DNA of 64,000 bases from Ophiura sarsii (Eukaryota > Echinodermata > Ophiuroidea > Amphilepidida > Ophiuridae), in assembly GCA_035610835.1 (NCBI GenBank), contig CM069441.1, positions 79,759,515 through 79,823,514 on the forward strand, read 5' to 3'. Below the pieces are notes generated by a model. The model was not told where the DNA came from. It ran no database searches and saw nothing but the letters and a program-made list of their open reading frames with translations. A program made the position numbers and the translations under genes. Below are positions 46,401 to 48,842 of this stretch, one piece after another. Each line of letters starts with the position of its first letter. Position 1 is the stretch's first letter.

Positions 46401-47392
46401 TCCTAAGCGTAGAGGATTCCCTGTTTGTTAATGTAATAGTGCACTTTCAATGAAAGCTTGAAAATGAAATTTCAAAAATTGACTGAAATTGCATCTTTTT
46501 TCTAGTAAAACGTAACCATGAATTTTTTTTTAAGCGACGCAAAATATTTTGGTATCAAGTTCAGCTATCAATATATGAAGGATAGAAGATGCCATTTTGT
46601 GTGTGGAAGCGCTACTTTTGGATTAACTGTAAATACTGGCAAATGTCCACTTGCCACAAAATGACTGAAATTTCATCATTTTTCTGGCAAAACGCAACCA
46701 AGAATTTTTTTGAAGCGACACAAAATATTTAGGTATTGAGTTAAACAATTGATATATGAAGGGTAGAATATGCCATTTTTTATGTGGAAGCGCTACTTTT
46801 GGATTAACTGTAAGTACTGGCAAATATGCCCACTTAGCGGGCATATTTGCCAGTCCACTGGCAAATTTGCCAGGGCTGGACAATTCGGACACCTGCTAGG
46901 AATGAATTACTATAGAATACGCAATTTACGTCACTATCTCGTGTTGGCCAAATAGACTATAGTATGCATGCAATAAGCATAACAGAAACACCTTAACACA
47001 TCGTAATATTGATGGGGGTACTGTTACGCCAAAATAACGGCAATATCCTCAAATAGGTCTTACTACATACGGAATAAAGCACACATCCACAGCAGCTATC
47101 ATGTTTACAATGCAAATCAACTGCAAAACAATTGCTGCCTTATACTTTATTCTGTATGTAAGACCTATTTGAGGATATTGCCAAAATAACTGTACTGTAC
47201 GTTGTAATATAGCCTAGGGCCCCAGGAACTCGTGATTGGATATTTCATTGTATCATGGTGCAAAATTATGCACCCTTGACATAGCTTAAATTAAAATATA
47301 TAATCACCGTATTTACCATAAAAATCACGCCTTCCGTCACTTGCGTTGGTGGTTATTCGCATGTCGCGAGAGTGAGAAAATCCTCCGGACAT
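1175..47392 (-). CDS. NXF1: Nuclear RNA export factor 1 (NXF1/TAP), 18 exons, 3' end off the window
   Basis: The protein is the general mRNA export receptor: it binds export adaptors and RNA, pairs with NXT1 (p15) and contacts FG nucleoporins to carry mRNPs through the nuclear pore. The 18 exons listed separately add to 2199 bases and keep one frame (733 codons). Domain order: Gly/Arg-rich N terminus (about 26-225), RNA-binding domain (about 227-310, with WFKIT then IPYGKK), leucine-rich repeats (about 370-460, ILNLSDNKLY and LDELVLRGNPF), NTF2-like domain (about 475-660, YYSVFDSTNRQAILSAYHEQ and LTIVNDELCLR) and TAP-C UBA-like domain (about 690 onward, MNVEWSLKCLQENNWDY). Human NXF1 has 619 residues; the excess here is mainly the Gly-rich N terminus. 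The final exon, expected to encode about ten residues and the stop, was not found in 1-1174. Identification rests on recalled similarity to human and fly NXF1; no search was run. Confidence 0.95.
1584..1738 (-). CDS. NXF1: NXF1 exon 17, Pro/Ser linker and start of TAP-C
   Basis: Residues 662-713, phase 0 in and phase 2 out. It begins AAFSSAAPTPSPSPVTVPVS, a flexible Pro/Ser/Ala linker, then LPAEQQAMVQQFINDSQMNV and EWSLK. Human has [20 protein letters not shown] then [20 protein letters not shown]. A decayed copy of its first half lies just upstream (1781-1863). Confidence 0.96.
1781..1863 (-). pseudogene. Decayed duplicate of the first half of NXF1 exon 17
   Basis: On the minus strand this reads AAFSSVACTFPQSPVTAPVA, aligned without gaps to AAFSSAAPTPSPSPVTVPVS at the start of exon 17, and the DNA matches over about 75 bases. 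The AG acceptor of the real exon (TTTAG/GCTGCC) is TCTGG/CTGCT here, so the splice site is lost. It lies 43 bp upstream of exon 17 in the same orientation, so it is a local tandem copy, not a retrocopy. Confidence 0.75.
1900..2096 (+). repeat. Dispersed repeat, copy 1
   Basis: Shares acaatgttaagtgcccggt, tccatgcat, gcaatttgtgcgcacaccg and ttgcttggctgctgtga with 4818-5045 in the same order and orientation. Copy 2 has about 30 extra bases in the middle. Class unknown. Confidence 0.7.
2100..3390. other. Rest of NXF1 intron 16, no gene seen
   Basis: AT-rich sequence with only short random frames. No inverted repeat or tandem array was recognised by eye. Confidence 0.6.
3396..3535 (-). CDS. NXF1: NXF1 exon 16, end of NTF2-like domain
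   Basis: Residues 615-661, phase 1 in and phase 0 out. It reads SYKNSSDQPLIAFSRFFVTV, then PNPATGSLTIVNDELCLRPP. LxIVNDEL is a hallmark of NXF1 (human GLCIVNDELFVRNAS). Acceptor GTCCAG, donor GTGAGT. An open frame runs back to 3656 in the intron, but the phases fix the start at 3535. Confidence 0.95.
4047..4255. mobile_element. TA-flanked MITE (ctgtaaaagtggacattttc family)
   Basis: Ends CTGTAAAAGTGGACATTTTC and the inverse GAAAATGTCCACTTTACAG, with TA on each side; the inside is rich in gcgaaaaat/attttcgc words. A diverged partial copy with the same left end is at 59745-59940. Non-autonomous mariner-like element, 32 bp from the donor of exon 15. Confidence 0.8.
4288..4330 (-). CDS. NXF1: NXF1 exon 15, 43-bp micro-exon
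   Basis: Residues 601-615: NNLIAFTVHGVFKDG, matching human TLLCFSVNGVFKEVDG. Acceptor TTTCCAG, donor GTAAGT, phase 0 in and phase 1 out, as both neighbours require. A TA-flanked MITE (4047-4255) ends 32 bp beyond its donor. Confidence 0.93.
4623..4753 (-). CDS. NXF1: NXF1 exon 14, NTF2-like domain
   Basis: Residues 557-600, phase 1 in and phase 0 out. It reads TRVKLLKQGQLATAAFLDGL, then PQMQHDTSSFQVDVSRAEVG. LPxxQHDxxSFxVD is conserved in NXF1 (human LNELPKTQHDVNSFVVDIS). Confidence 0.96.
4818..5045 (+). repeat. Dispersed repeat, copy 2
   Basis: Second copy of the repeat at 1900-2096; it includes ggcaggcaagcttttgtttg and ttacaggtgacatcgtctat. Both copies lie shortly upstream of NXF1 exon sequence (exon 14 here, the exon-17 copy there). 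Confidence 0.7.
5090..5545 (+). mobile_element. tRNA-derived SINE-like element
   Basis: The start (ggtggttgcagcggttagga) resembles a Pol III A box. The end, agctgcttccactgttccgt ccaaggatgaccgatgatga, recurs at 25318-25360 with few changes, marking a shared 3' tail. It lies in the intron before NXF1 exon 14. The tRNA of origin is not clear. Confidence 0.6.
5751..5862 (-). CDS. NXF1: NXF1 exon 13, NTF2-like domain
   Basis: Residues 520-557, phase 0 in and phase 1 out. It reads ARFSLTASFGPNAPNHIRNM, then FNQYKRDSRNLLRVSDG. Human has [20 protein letters not shown] then FKDSRNVKKL. Acceptor CCTACAG, donor GTAAGT. Confidence 0.95.
6438..6498 (-). CDS. NXF1: NXF1 exon 12, NTF2-like domain
   Basis: Residues 499-519: YYSVFDSTNRQAILSAYHEQ after the split glutamate codon. 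It matches human [20 protein letters not shown] and fly YFRIFDSGNRQALLDAYHEK. The 61-bp exon has a TTCCAG acceptor and GTATGT donor. This is the first helix of the NTF2-like domain that dimerises with NXT1. Confidence 0.96.
6500..7350. other. NXF1 intron 11, no gene seen
   Basis: AT-rich. The word gccgatatgat occurs in several variants between 6580 and 6830 (cgatacaatatctgatg, ccgatatgattg), probably a degenerate repeat. Nothing coding was recognised. Confidence 0.5.
7354..7472 (-). CDS. NXF1: NXF1 exon 11, LRR to NTF2-like linker
   Basis: Residues 460-499, phase 0 in and phase 2 out. It reads DGETLPPPIIFDISSALPPI, then QDTFFASKEIQAVLTKFIEE. DGxxLPPPIxFD is the conserved NXF1 link from LRR to NTF2-like domain (human [20 protein letters not shown]). 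Confidence 0.96.
7643..7842. mobile_element. Degenerate copy of the TTAACCCCCTG MITE family
   Basis: attattctaacaatgtct and caaccaatcgg-ggctctcaggg resemble the copies at 25916-26122 and 36135-36344. The ends are eroded, so limits are approximate. Confidence 0.4.
8038..8555. mobile_element. Long fold-back element with arms of about 210 bp
   Basis: The arm at about 8045-8253 (taagtccccctctcaaaatg ... ctcaaaagtcac) is repeated inverted at about 8350-8553 with only scattered mismatches, around a loop of about 95 bases. A transcript of either strand would form a long hairpin. It lies between NXF1 exons 11 and 10. No coding region. Confidence 0.85.
8766..8802 (-). CDS. NXF1: NXF1 exon 10, 37-bp micro-exon
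   Basis: Residues 447-459, too short to appear as an open frame. Acceptor TTGACAG, donor GTAAG. With the two bases of exon 9 it reads SAVRKRFPQLLIL, matching human SAIRERFPKLLRL. Its length is exactly what the flanking phases (2 in, 0 out) and the human alignment require. It completes the last leucine-rich repeat. Confidence 0.94.
9756..10222. mobile_element. Harbinger-like MITE, copy 1 (467 bp)
   Basis: Ends GGGTGCATACCACTATTAC and the near-inverse GTAATAGTGGTGTGCACCC; TTA lies at both flanks, as in PIF/Harbinger insertions. No base difference was seen against 11297-11763. A frame of 78 codons (from about 9783) reads MCFYGKDASGKRQYLELPCD and so on; it matches no protein I know. Confidence 0.75.
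10223..11296. other. Spacer between the twin MITEs, no gene seen
   Basis: Ordinary AT-rich intron sequence with a C-run of 20 at about 10870-10889. Short frames only. Confidence 0.5.
11297..11763. mobile_element. Harbinger-like MITE, copy 2 (467 bp)
   Basis: Same length and, as far as read, same bases as copy 1, in direct orientation 1541 bp away. Flanks are TTTAA on the left and TTTA on the right; a 3-bp target copy (TTA) appears only if the element is read with one more base at each end. Identity suggests very recent movement or segmental copying. Confidence 0.75.
12014..12786 (+). CDS. Candidate two-exon gene nested in NXF1 intron 9, frame disturbed
   Basis: Not recognised. Exon A (12014-12276) ends AAAG/GTAAGC. 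Exon B (12654-12786) follows a strong pyrimidine tract ending CACTACAG. Across this junction the frame reads KNKIERDRYQDLQMSILNEN, then HYQSKQSWKQLKRMTIKNHR and TPDSWIIDA before a stop, which looks like a real C-terminal exon. Upstream, CAAAATGGCGACC opens a frame (MATSSPHYSHTHDDGSICLS) in the same phase, but it stops at TAG (12092). The middle (12093-12270) is open only in another frame (LNNSLDYLLDKADDSVADSG), which stops six bases before the donor. Two compensating one-base differences would give one protein of about 135 residues. It may be a gene with assembly errors, a recent pseudogene, or a shorter protein starting at the in-frame ATG at 12172. Confidence 0.42.
13083..13240. mobile_element. 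Palindromic MITE, copy 1
   Basis: Left aattgaacgaac and right gttcgttcaattattaattt form inverted ends; the centre gcgcgcacagccataaagcg tgataatttc recurs at 42323-42474. Non-coding. Confidence 0.6.
13440..13840. mobile_element. Fold-back element, family A copy 1
   Basis: The arm atgtgatcttttccaggg ... attacttcaaaatcatggtt is repeated inverted as aaccatgattttaaggtaat ... catggaaaagatcacat, around a short loop with gtcagtttatttt. Diverged copy at 14597-15140. Confidence 0.7.
14597..15140. mobile_element. Fold-back element, family A copy 2 with an insertion
   Basis: Shares attacttcaaaatcatggtt and its inverse, gacagtttatttttatt and gatcagaaatgtaaat with copy 1. Its right arm is split by about 190 bases (about 14910-15100) before agatcgcataatg. 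The inserted part carries ttttctcaagagtgaaaaat, also seen near 59845. Confidence 0.6.
15141..18890. other. Middle of NXF1 intron 9, no gene confirmed
   Basis: Holds long mononucleotide tracts (G at 16318-16339, G21 at 16684-16704 followed by C34 at 16730-16763, G29 at 18484-18512). Minus-strand frames at 16130-16262 (IITDFLDEWETEGTSDPNIT after an acceptor-like TTTACCAG) and 15600-15695 (after TTATTGCAG) look weakly protein-like, but no consistent splicing joins them. A 131-codon minus frame at 17501-17896 is unrecognised. I do not call a gene. Confidence 0.4.
16684..16763. repeat. G21 tract followed by C34 tract
   Basis: Twenty-one G from 16684, then 25 mixed bases, then 34 C from 16730. The tracts can pair with each other as a hairpin, or fold as G-quadruplex and i-motif. 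Confidence 0.9.
18890..19940. repeat. Purine-rich degenerate minisatellite
   Basis: The plus strand is purine-rich and built on repeated (t)tgaagaagtc, gtggagaaa and gatggggg-like words, including a clear 186-bp direct duplication (about 18930-19060 and 19116-19250: gagaaaggtatctggggtag atgtcatgg). A G tract lies at 19600-19620. The matching minus frames rich in F, P and S are compositional. Confidence 0.65.
19940..22920. other. Left part of NXF1 intron 9, no gene confirmed
   Basis: Contains a 27-bp unit repeated three times (21337-21417, gttgatgtcattgctgtagc), open in the plus frame as LVDVIAVAG repeats with about 40 more codons. The surrounding GC-richer block (about 20860-21530) may be part of a retroelement, but I could not identify it. 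Confidence 0.4.
22926..23035 (-). CDS. NXF1: NXF1 exon 9, leucine-rich repeats
   Basis: Residues 411-447, ending in phase 2 before GTAAAC. It reads LKNVSELDFIEGFKLDELVL, then RGNPFVTGFKERVEYI, matching human [20 protein letters not shown]. The remaining two bases join exon 10, which lies 14.1 kb away. Confidence 0.97.
23214..23342. mobile_element. Short hAT-type element, 8-bp target copy
   Basis: A 129-bp element with ends CATGCCTGGAAAAAATGT and ACATTTTTTCCAGCCCTG, flanked on both sides by TGTATGCA, an 8-bp target-site copy as in hAT transposons. Its ends match the family at 57346-57838. Confidence 0.8.
24481..24588 (-). CDS. NXF1: NXF1 exon 8, leucine-rich repeats
   Basis: Residues 375-410, 36 codons, phase 0 at both ends. 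It reads ILILNLSDNKLYGLRSLMDL, then VGKVPDLKYFDLSANN. The two LNLSxNxL/FDLSxNx signatures are leucine-rich repeats and match human LLSLNLSNNRLYRLDDM and NLKILNLSGNE. Confidence 0.97.
24683..24998 (-). mobile_element. tRNA-derived SINE
   Basis: On the minus strand it starts gggcacgcgtggtccaacgg (A box) and has ggggtcgagtcc (B box), then tgtgtccttgattaaggcac ttaac, a central motif widely shared by SINEs of marine invertebrates, then ctacccaggtgtataaatgg gtacc, and ends near the A-rich 24683. It lies about 95 bp upstream of the acceptor of NXF1 exon 8. Confidence 0.75.
25055..25360 (+). mobile_element. SINE-tail-like segment
   Basis: Its end (agctgcttccactattccgt ccaaagacgaccgatgatga) matches the tail of the SINE at 5090-5545. 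The upstream part is not similar by eye, so only the tail is well supported. Confidence 0.4.
25401..25842. mobile_element. TIR element with an internal hairpin
   Basis: The left end catatcgtcgctattctttc and on to gtatctc is exactly inverted at 25809-25842. Inside, 25552-25610 forms a near-perfect hairpin on tcagcacctgtgtttcaaaa cctcgtat, reusing the aaaacctcgtat word of the ends. Confidence 0.8.
25916..26122. mobile_element. TTAACCCCCTG-family MITE, copy A
   Basis: Ends CCCCCTGGGGTCTACCTG and CCGGTAGTTCTCAGGGGG, with TTAA on the left and ATAA on the right. Same family as 34698-35168 and 36135-36344. It ends 28 bp from the donor of NXF1 exon 7. Confidence 0.8.
26151..26239 (-). CDS. NXF1: NXF1 exon 7, LRR domain start
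   Basis: Residues 345-374, phase 1 to phase 0. It reads MKAAKFQIALNKPVYMKEVV, then KIICENIPE, matching human NRRSCMAATLRIIEENIPE. Acceptor CATGCAG, donor GTAAGT. A TTAA-family MITE ends 28 bp past the donor. Confidence 0.95.
26560..26985. mobile_element. TIR element, AT-rich core
   Basis: aaaaagttgacttgcccttt (26621 on) is inverted as aaagggcaagtcaacttttt (26936 on); outside these, gccgccgtaac and gggcggcctta are loosely inverted with C-run and G-run borders. The core is mainly A/T. Confidence 0.6.
27012..27384. mobile_element. Tc1/mariner-like MITE with internal tandem repeat
   Basis: Ends CCGTATTATCCCTATTAAGC and the inverse (GGGATAATACGG), flanked by TA. Inside, a unit with gctgaccatttgatggtcat is repeated (27144-27260) and gggcgcttataagg recurs near the right end. 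Confidence 0.8.
27722..27957. mobile_element. hAT-like MITE
   Basis: Ends CTAAGGCTGTGAATTATACC and the inverse around TTCACAGCCTT; flanks ATTCAGTA and ATTCAGTG match at 7 of 8 bases. The centre is poly-A and aaaaagaaa-rich. Confidence 0.65.
28153..28300 (-). CDS. NXF1: NXF1 exon 6, end of RNA-binding domain and linker to LRR
   Basis: Residues 296-345, ending in phase 1 before GTGGGT. It reads VSILSRPSPPPKGHSVINEK, then NLQLLKETMSKRYDPSTKLL. MSKRYD is strictly conserved in NXF1 (human LIMSKRYDGSQQALDL). It closes the RNA-binding domain and enters the LRR domain. Confidence 0.96.
28335..28412 (+). repeat. CAA-type microsatellite
   Basis: Interrupted (CAA/AAC)n tract just upstream of the NXF1 exon 6 acceptor. 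Confidence 0.85.
28613..28822. mobile_element. TA-flanked MITE (ctgtaaaaccac family)
   Basis: Ends CTGTAAAACCACTTAATTT and the inverse TATAGTGTTTTACAG, with TA at both flanks; the inside has ttcgcgaaat words. The left end also occurs at about 4396-4450 (ctgtaaaaccacttaatttc gcgaat). Confidence 0.75.
29085..30930 (+). repeat. TGACC-rich minisatellite, about 16 units of 105-120 bp
   Basis: Each unit contains aatcaacaaaaagaacacac, a C-rich segment (ccttccctccacc or ctcttccgtccacc), aaatcccatcaagataggcc ttac and atttgacccc-gatgacc. Between about 29560 and 30210 the two C-rich variants alternate, so the local period is a dimer of about 218 bp. Frames across it are periodic artefacts. The last units degrade and end at gcgtcacaaag. 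Confidence 0.9.
31097..32038. mobile_element. TIR element 942 bp (cagagatgccaat ends)
   Basis: Ends CAGAGATGCCAAT and ATTGGCATCTCTG, with AACCAT directly on both sides. Inside, 31378-31430 and 31845-31890 are a second inverted pair (acccacaccat, taagatcctacc). A GC-rich block at 31160-31275 (gggcccctggtggggtcaag gggc) is unlike its surroundings. Confidence 0.7.
32061..32710. mobile_element. hAT-type element (cagggctgg family)
   Basis: The left end CACAGCTGGAAAAAGT and right end TTTTGTACAGCCCTG resemble the 57346 family. CTCGTAC lies at both borders (7 of an expected 8 bases). It contains the tRNA-like stretch at 32326 and ends 35 bp from the donor of NXF1 exon 5. Confidence 0.6.
32326..32396 (+). 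repeat. tRNA-like (Pol III promoter) sequence
   Basis: ccgtggtgtaatggctagga resembles an A box and D arm; gtggttcaaatccgg resembles a B box and T arm. The middle is too long for an anticodon arm and there is no acceptor stem, so it is a tRNA-derived remnant. It is followed by a G13 tract. Confidence 0.5.
32746..32850 (-). CDS. NXF1: NXF1 exon 5, RNA-binding domain
   Basis: Residues 261-295, 35 codons, phase 0 at both ends. It reads YHYVQNTSAFYVDDKSTADA, then LKDVSKRITAKTGHK, matching [20 protein letters not shown] of human NXF1. Acceptor TTCACAG, donor GTTAGT. A hAT-type element ends only 35 bp downstream of the donor (see 32061-32710). Confidence 0.96.
33001..33107. mobile_element. Short TIR element (catatcgtcagcctgc)
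   Basis: catatcgtcagcctgctttg and its inverse caattatcgaagcaggctga cgatatg enclose about 50 bases. A third copy of the right end is at 34273-34312, including gtgagttaggcaattatcga. Confidence 0.7.
33205..34080. mobile_element. TIR element (taggcctaa-aaaaataaat ends)
   Basis: The left border taggcctaacaaaaataaat tgttgtttccgttaac is inverted at about 34040-34080, and cgaccgaccctc follows inside both ends. Related ends occur near 45880 and 46400 and near 37300. Confidence 0.6.
34698..35168. mobile_element. TTAACCCCCTG-family MITE, copy B, interrupted
   Basis: TTAA at both sides, left end CCCCATGAGAACTACCGGCC, right remnant AGGGGG. Split by the element at 34900-35162. Confidence 0.8.
34900..35162. 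mobile_element. MITE nested in copy B, long TIRs
   Basis: Arms of about 55 bp (gggtccgtatgcacaaaaga gttagaccgggtctaa and its inverse) are nearly perfect. Within each arm, agaccgggtct and agacctggtct are themselves palindromic. Confidence 0.85.
35256..35339 (-). CDS. NXF1: NXF1 exon 4, RNA-binding domain
   Basis: Residues 233-260, exactly 28 codons, phase 0 at both ends, CTACAG acceptor and GTGAGT donor. It reads IPYGKKQEKEWLLTAIRN, then VCTVPFQPID, matching IPYGRKYDKAWLLSMIQS and KCSVPFTPIE of human NXF1 (first helix and following strand of the RNA-binding domain). Confidence 0.96.
35607..35865 (-). CDS. NXF1: NXF1 exon 3, Arg/Asn/Gly-rich linker and start of RNA-binding domain
   Basis: Residues 146-232. 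Acceptor CCAACAG, donor GTGAGT, phase 0 at the end. It reads NPYGRRDRDTRKGPNQQYNR, then a GRGGGSGGGERGG tract, a basic RRDKKRDQDRSGRDDE tract, and TWFKIT. The join to exon 2 recreates RYNPY, as in human NXF1, and TWFKIT is the first beta strand of the RNA-binding domain (human NWFKITIPYG). An open frame continues into the intron as far as 35526, but the donor and the next exon show where translation leaves. Confidence 0.93.
36135..36344. mobile_element. TTAACCCCCTG-family MITE, copy C
   Basis: TTAA flanks on both sides, ends CCCCCTGAGAACTACCGGTC and GGTAGTTCCCAGGGG. Intact length of 210 bp. The TTAA target fits piggyBac- or Kolobok-type mobilisation. Confidence 0.85.
36406..36723. mobile_element. 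TIR element (caggggtagaatttcg)
   Basis: CAGGGGTAGAATTTCG and its exact inverse CGAAATTCTACCCCTG bound 318 bp; the inside has repeated gagaatcc and gcgaatc words. Target copy unclear (aaggg at both sides). Confidence 0.7.
37620..38780 (+). repeat. Minisatellite, about 115-125 bp units, with DR1-type motifs
   Basis: Units contain ttcatgtttcttgtctccaa gtttgacgtcaatcgggcaa cttttacgatttgacctctg, then gatgacctttgacctcagat gacctctaatttattttaga. TGACCTTTGACCT, the complement of a perfect AGGTCA-A-AGGTCA, occurs at about 37680, 37755, 37899, 38130, 38253, 38369, 38494 and 38649. The end (38511-38780) is a second-order duplication with gcagctacagtgtttgacca. Confidence 0.9.
38800..38888 (+). repeat. 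CA-rich microsatellite
   Basis: Two copies of ggctaaccaaaaggcacaca followed by interrupted (CA)n at the end of the minisatellite block. Confidence 0.8.
39533..39893 (-). CDS. NXF1: NXF1 exon 2, Gly/Arg-rich
   Basis: Residues about 26-146. It follows a TTATACAG acceptor and ends before GTAAGT (phase 2). It begins HDERSGNSGG, then polyglycine runs of up to about 15 broken by RR, RGR and YDSRES, and ends with the acidic stretch RLDDEGDVDMGDEGGGPNRPR. That last stretch aligns with RLEEDDGDVAMSDAQDGPR of human NXF1 and fixes the identity. RGG-type regions in NXF1 bind RNA and adaptors and are likely arginine-methylated; that is family knowledge. The exon is much longer than the matching human segment because of the glycine runs. 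Confidence 0.92.
40457..40487 (+). repeat. AAT microsatellite
   Basis: Uninterrupted (TAA)n of about ten units in NXF1 intron 1. Confidence 0.95.
40963..42240. mobile_element. TA-flanked TIR element, 1.28 kb
   Basis: Ends GGGGTTTCCCGTGATTTTTT and the near-inverse ACGGTGTTTCACGG-like GTGAATACCGTGAAACCCC, flanked by TA. The inner border has aaaccgtgggcagtttctgt gaatacc on the left and gcatgaaaaccgtgaattgc gg on the right. No transposase recognised. Confidence 0.6.
42323..42474. mobile_element. Palindromic MITE, copy 2
   Basis: Ends cctataggtgaattaataat and the inverse attattaatttacctatagg; the centre gcgcgcacaaccattcgcgt gataatttc matches copy 1 at 13083. Confidence 0.65.
42983..43056 (-). 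repeat. tRNA-like sequence (pseudo-tRNA or SINE head)
   Basis: The minus strand shows a perfect 7-bp acceptor pair (TCCCCCG and CGGGGGA), an A box (TGGCCTAGCGGTAGATCG) and a B box (GGGGTTCGAGTCCC). The anticodon arm cannot form a normal 5+7 structure and the T arm has an extra base, so it is probably not a working tRNA. Confidence 0.55.
43296..43580 (+). pseudogene. Transposase C-terminal fragment, frameshifted
   Basis: One frame reads DEIKHHVAKHNKTFNINDIQ, then NVFDKALGK; after a shift near 43395 the next frame reads DWKHMCRHVREIENSYWEKD, then HLWDIVIPQIIIKL and an acidic, Ser-rich end (DSDHDADLSNSSDVED). A helical segment followed by (H)V-xxE-xxYW-xxD and an acidic tail is common at the C terminus of eukaryotic DDE transposases. 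The exact superfamily is not certain, and no catalytic part was found upstream. It ends at a possible donor GTAAGT or shortly after. Confidence 0.45.
43678..44371. mobile_element. TIR element carrying the 400-bp repeat R
   Basis: Ends around tacctatacaggtaataa and its inverse ttattacctgtata, extended by aactctaaatatatgtatcc and ggatatatatttttagagtt. The inside (43843-44235) matches 57868-58250 and 60905-61305 in reverse orientation. A 102-codon plus frame (44060-44368) is unrecognised. Confidence 0.7.
45130..45745 (+). repeat. G-rich minisatellite
   Basis: Variants of ggggaggggtttgtggtggg gatgggaa repeat across the block. C is almost absent from the plus strand. The long poly-Gly/Val frames and the minus Pro-rich frame of 260 codons are compositional. 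Confidence 0.85.
45746..46130 (+). repeat. Tandem duplication of about 190 bp
   Basis: aggggtggtttagatttgga gggggcattgcgggaaggtg gag starts at about 45733 and again at 45929, and both copies run through acaccaataagtacacaata aggcc to gaccgaccctaaaatcgtaa aaa. Confidence 0.85.
46463..46835 (+). repeat. Tandem duplication of about 183 bp
   Basis: gactgaaatt, ttttctagtaaaacgtaacc, aagcgacgcaaaatattt and tggaagcgctacttttggat taactgtaa recur in order about 183 bases apart with many substitutions, so this is an older duplication. Confidence 0.8.
47039..47182. mobile_element. Hairpin MITE with 8-bp target copy
   Basis: Ends GGCAATATCCTCAAATAGGT and the inverse, with AAAATAAC on both sides (47031-47038 and 47183-47190). 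144 bp, hAT-like by its target copy. It lies just downstream of NXF1 exon 1 in the transcript. Confidence 0.85.
47317..47392 (-). CDS. NXF1: NXF1 exon 1 (probable start exon)
   Basis: Codons 1-25 plus one base. The frame opens with MSGGFSHSRD, and a second in-frame ATG lies ten codons in. It ends TATG followed by a GTAAAT donor (phase 1), which is what exon 2 needs: the join gives DFYDHDER, like SYSEHDDER of human NXF1. An in-frame stop (TAG) lies about 11 codons upstream, so the ATG at 47392 is the first possible start. The exon is short and 7.4 kb from exon 2, so it is the least secure exon. Transcript data would settle it. Confidence 0.55.
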
Positions 47393-47760
47393 GCTTAAGT
47401 TGATTTTGTCGCCTTTATCTGTCTATAAGTTGTGATACAGCAATTTTAATTGAAGGAGATAAGATTCACTTCCTTTTGATATCACGTCGATGAAAACTGG
47501 CCGACACCGGTGAAGAAAACCAGCGTTGAAACAAATCGCCTCTTAAAATTGATCTCTGCATCTCTGCATGATTTGGTTCGACGTGACTTTTTGTTGTTGA
47601 GAAATTGGGGAACGAAAATTTCATATGCAAATGAAAACCTACCCATTTCCTTTTTTTTGGTTTGTCAGATTTCTGTGATTTTGTGTTACATGTTTAGGGA
47701 CTGATTTCACCCCACCCCAAGGAAATGTAATTTTTGGAACTATTAATGCAGCCGCGTGCC
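47393..47760 (-). promoter_or_regulatory. Presumed NXF1 promoter/5' UTR region
   Basis: Directly upstream of the proposed start codon. No clear TATA box or known element is visible; the block near the start is richer in CG than its surroundings. The call rests only on the exon 1 assignment. Confidence 0.3.
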
Positions 47761-48211
47761 CATGGGGGGGGGGGGGGGGGCCCAGAAAGGGCCGAAAAAC
47801 ACGTTTGATCAATCATTGGAGGTATACCATCTCAATTAAGAGATGTGGTGGAGGCAGCACCCTCAATTACAAAAATATATGATAAAAACTGGGATTTGTT
47901 TATTTTTACAATTGTATGACATGTATGAACTTACTTACACCTATAAGGATTAAGAAAAATCAGCCCCCTTTGTACTACAAAACGTCGATTCAAAAATGCT
48001 CGTAGTCTACGAGCATTTTTTATAAATGCTGGGAGGGTACCAAGGGTACCTGCTTTCGGACTAAATGAAATAGCTCTATTTAAAACACCGATTGTGGTCT
48101 GCTTAAAATTAGAAATTCAAAAACTGGAAAGTCTAAAACATGAAGCAACCAAAAACAGAAAACATTTATTTAATAAATTAAATAAATTTGAAGAATAGGC
48201 GCCACAAAAAC

Positions 48212-48477
48212 TATGTCGCGTGGGAACTTTTCAGAATCAATCAAATTATCTTTCTGAAAGATATCATAGTTTTATTTCGTAAAAACTGAACTTAAAGTAT
48301 ACTCATTACTGAGAATGATACATTAGGTTTATTCCGTAAAACTTTATGTCGCGTGGGAACTTTTCAGAATCAATCAAATTATCTTTCTGAAAGATATCAT
48401 AGTTTTATTTCGTAAAAACTGAACTTAAAGTATACTCATTACTGAGAATGATACATTAGGTTTATTCCGTAAAACTT
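48212..48477 (+). repeat. Direct duplication of 133 bp
   Basis: tatgtcgcgtgggaactttt cagaatcaatc and the next about 100 bases occur twice back to back with essentially no differences, so this is recent. Confidence 0.9.
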
Positions 48478-48660
48478 TACAGGAATGAATGTTATAGTCG
48501 TTTCTTTGAATAATGAAGAATGTTTTTAATCATTCTTATGAATGAGACAAGGTTTAGAGGAACCAACAAATGTTCCGTTCAAAAATAGAAAGCTTTCTTG
48601 CTTTAAGATGTAAATTCAATTCTTTGAATAAATACACGGCAAGGAGGGGTTTCATAAACT

Positions 48661-48701
48661 TGCTCGTCGCGGCTCTACGAGTCGTAGAGCCGCGACGAGC
48701 A
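48661..48701. repeat. Perfect 20-bp-arm palindrome
   Basis: TGCTCGTCGCGGCTCTACGA, one G, then the exact inverse. It takes the place of the shorter palindromic cores of sister elements (see 47995-48025 and 53446-53470). Confidence 0.95.
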
Positions 48702-48842
48702 TCCCCTGCAGTACGACCCCCCCTGCAGTACGCCTGATACATAACGCGAATCATATTTGCATAGAGGGCGTTTTTCAATAGATAGCGATGATCAAGGAAA
48801 TTGTGGGGTTTTTTTTGCACCAAAGTAATGCTAACTGCCCGC

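Larger units (their letters stand above)
44567..46963. mobile_element. MITE (actatactctatttggc family) split by a 2.2-kb TIR element
   Basis: The left half (44569-44732: ctatactctatttggcttcc tctggacagtgac) and right half (46912-46963: acgtcac ... ggccaaatagactatagt) match the intact copy at 52303-52514. Between them lies an element with ends attcattcctagcaggtgtc c (44733) and the exact inverse (46888-46908), containing the G-rich minisatellite, the 190-bp duplication and the 183-bp duplication. Confidence 0.75.
47827..48830. mobile_element. Long diverged member of the agggacattaag (TTAA) family
   Basis: The left end (agagatgtggtggaggcagc accctcaatta, ctataaggattaagaaaaat cagc) and right end (ttgcatagagggcgtttttc aatagatagcgatgat) match the compact copy at 53222-53620. 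The middle is expanded and includes a direct duplication and two palindromic cores. Confidence 0.65.
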
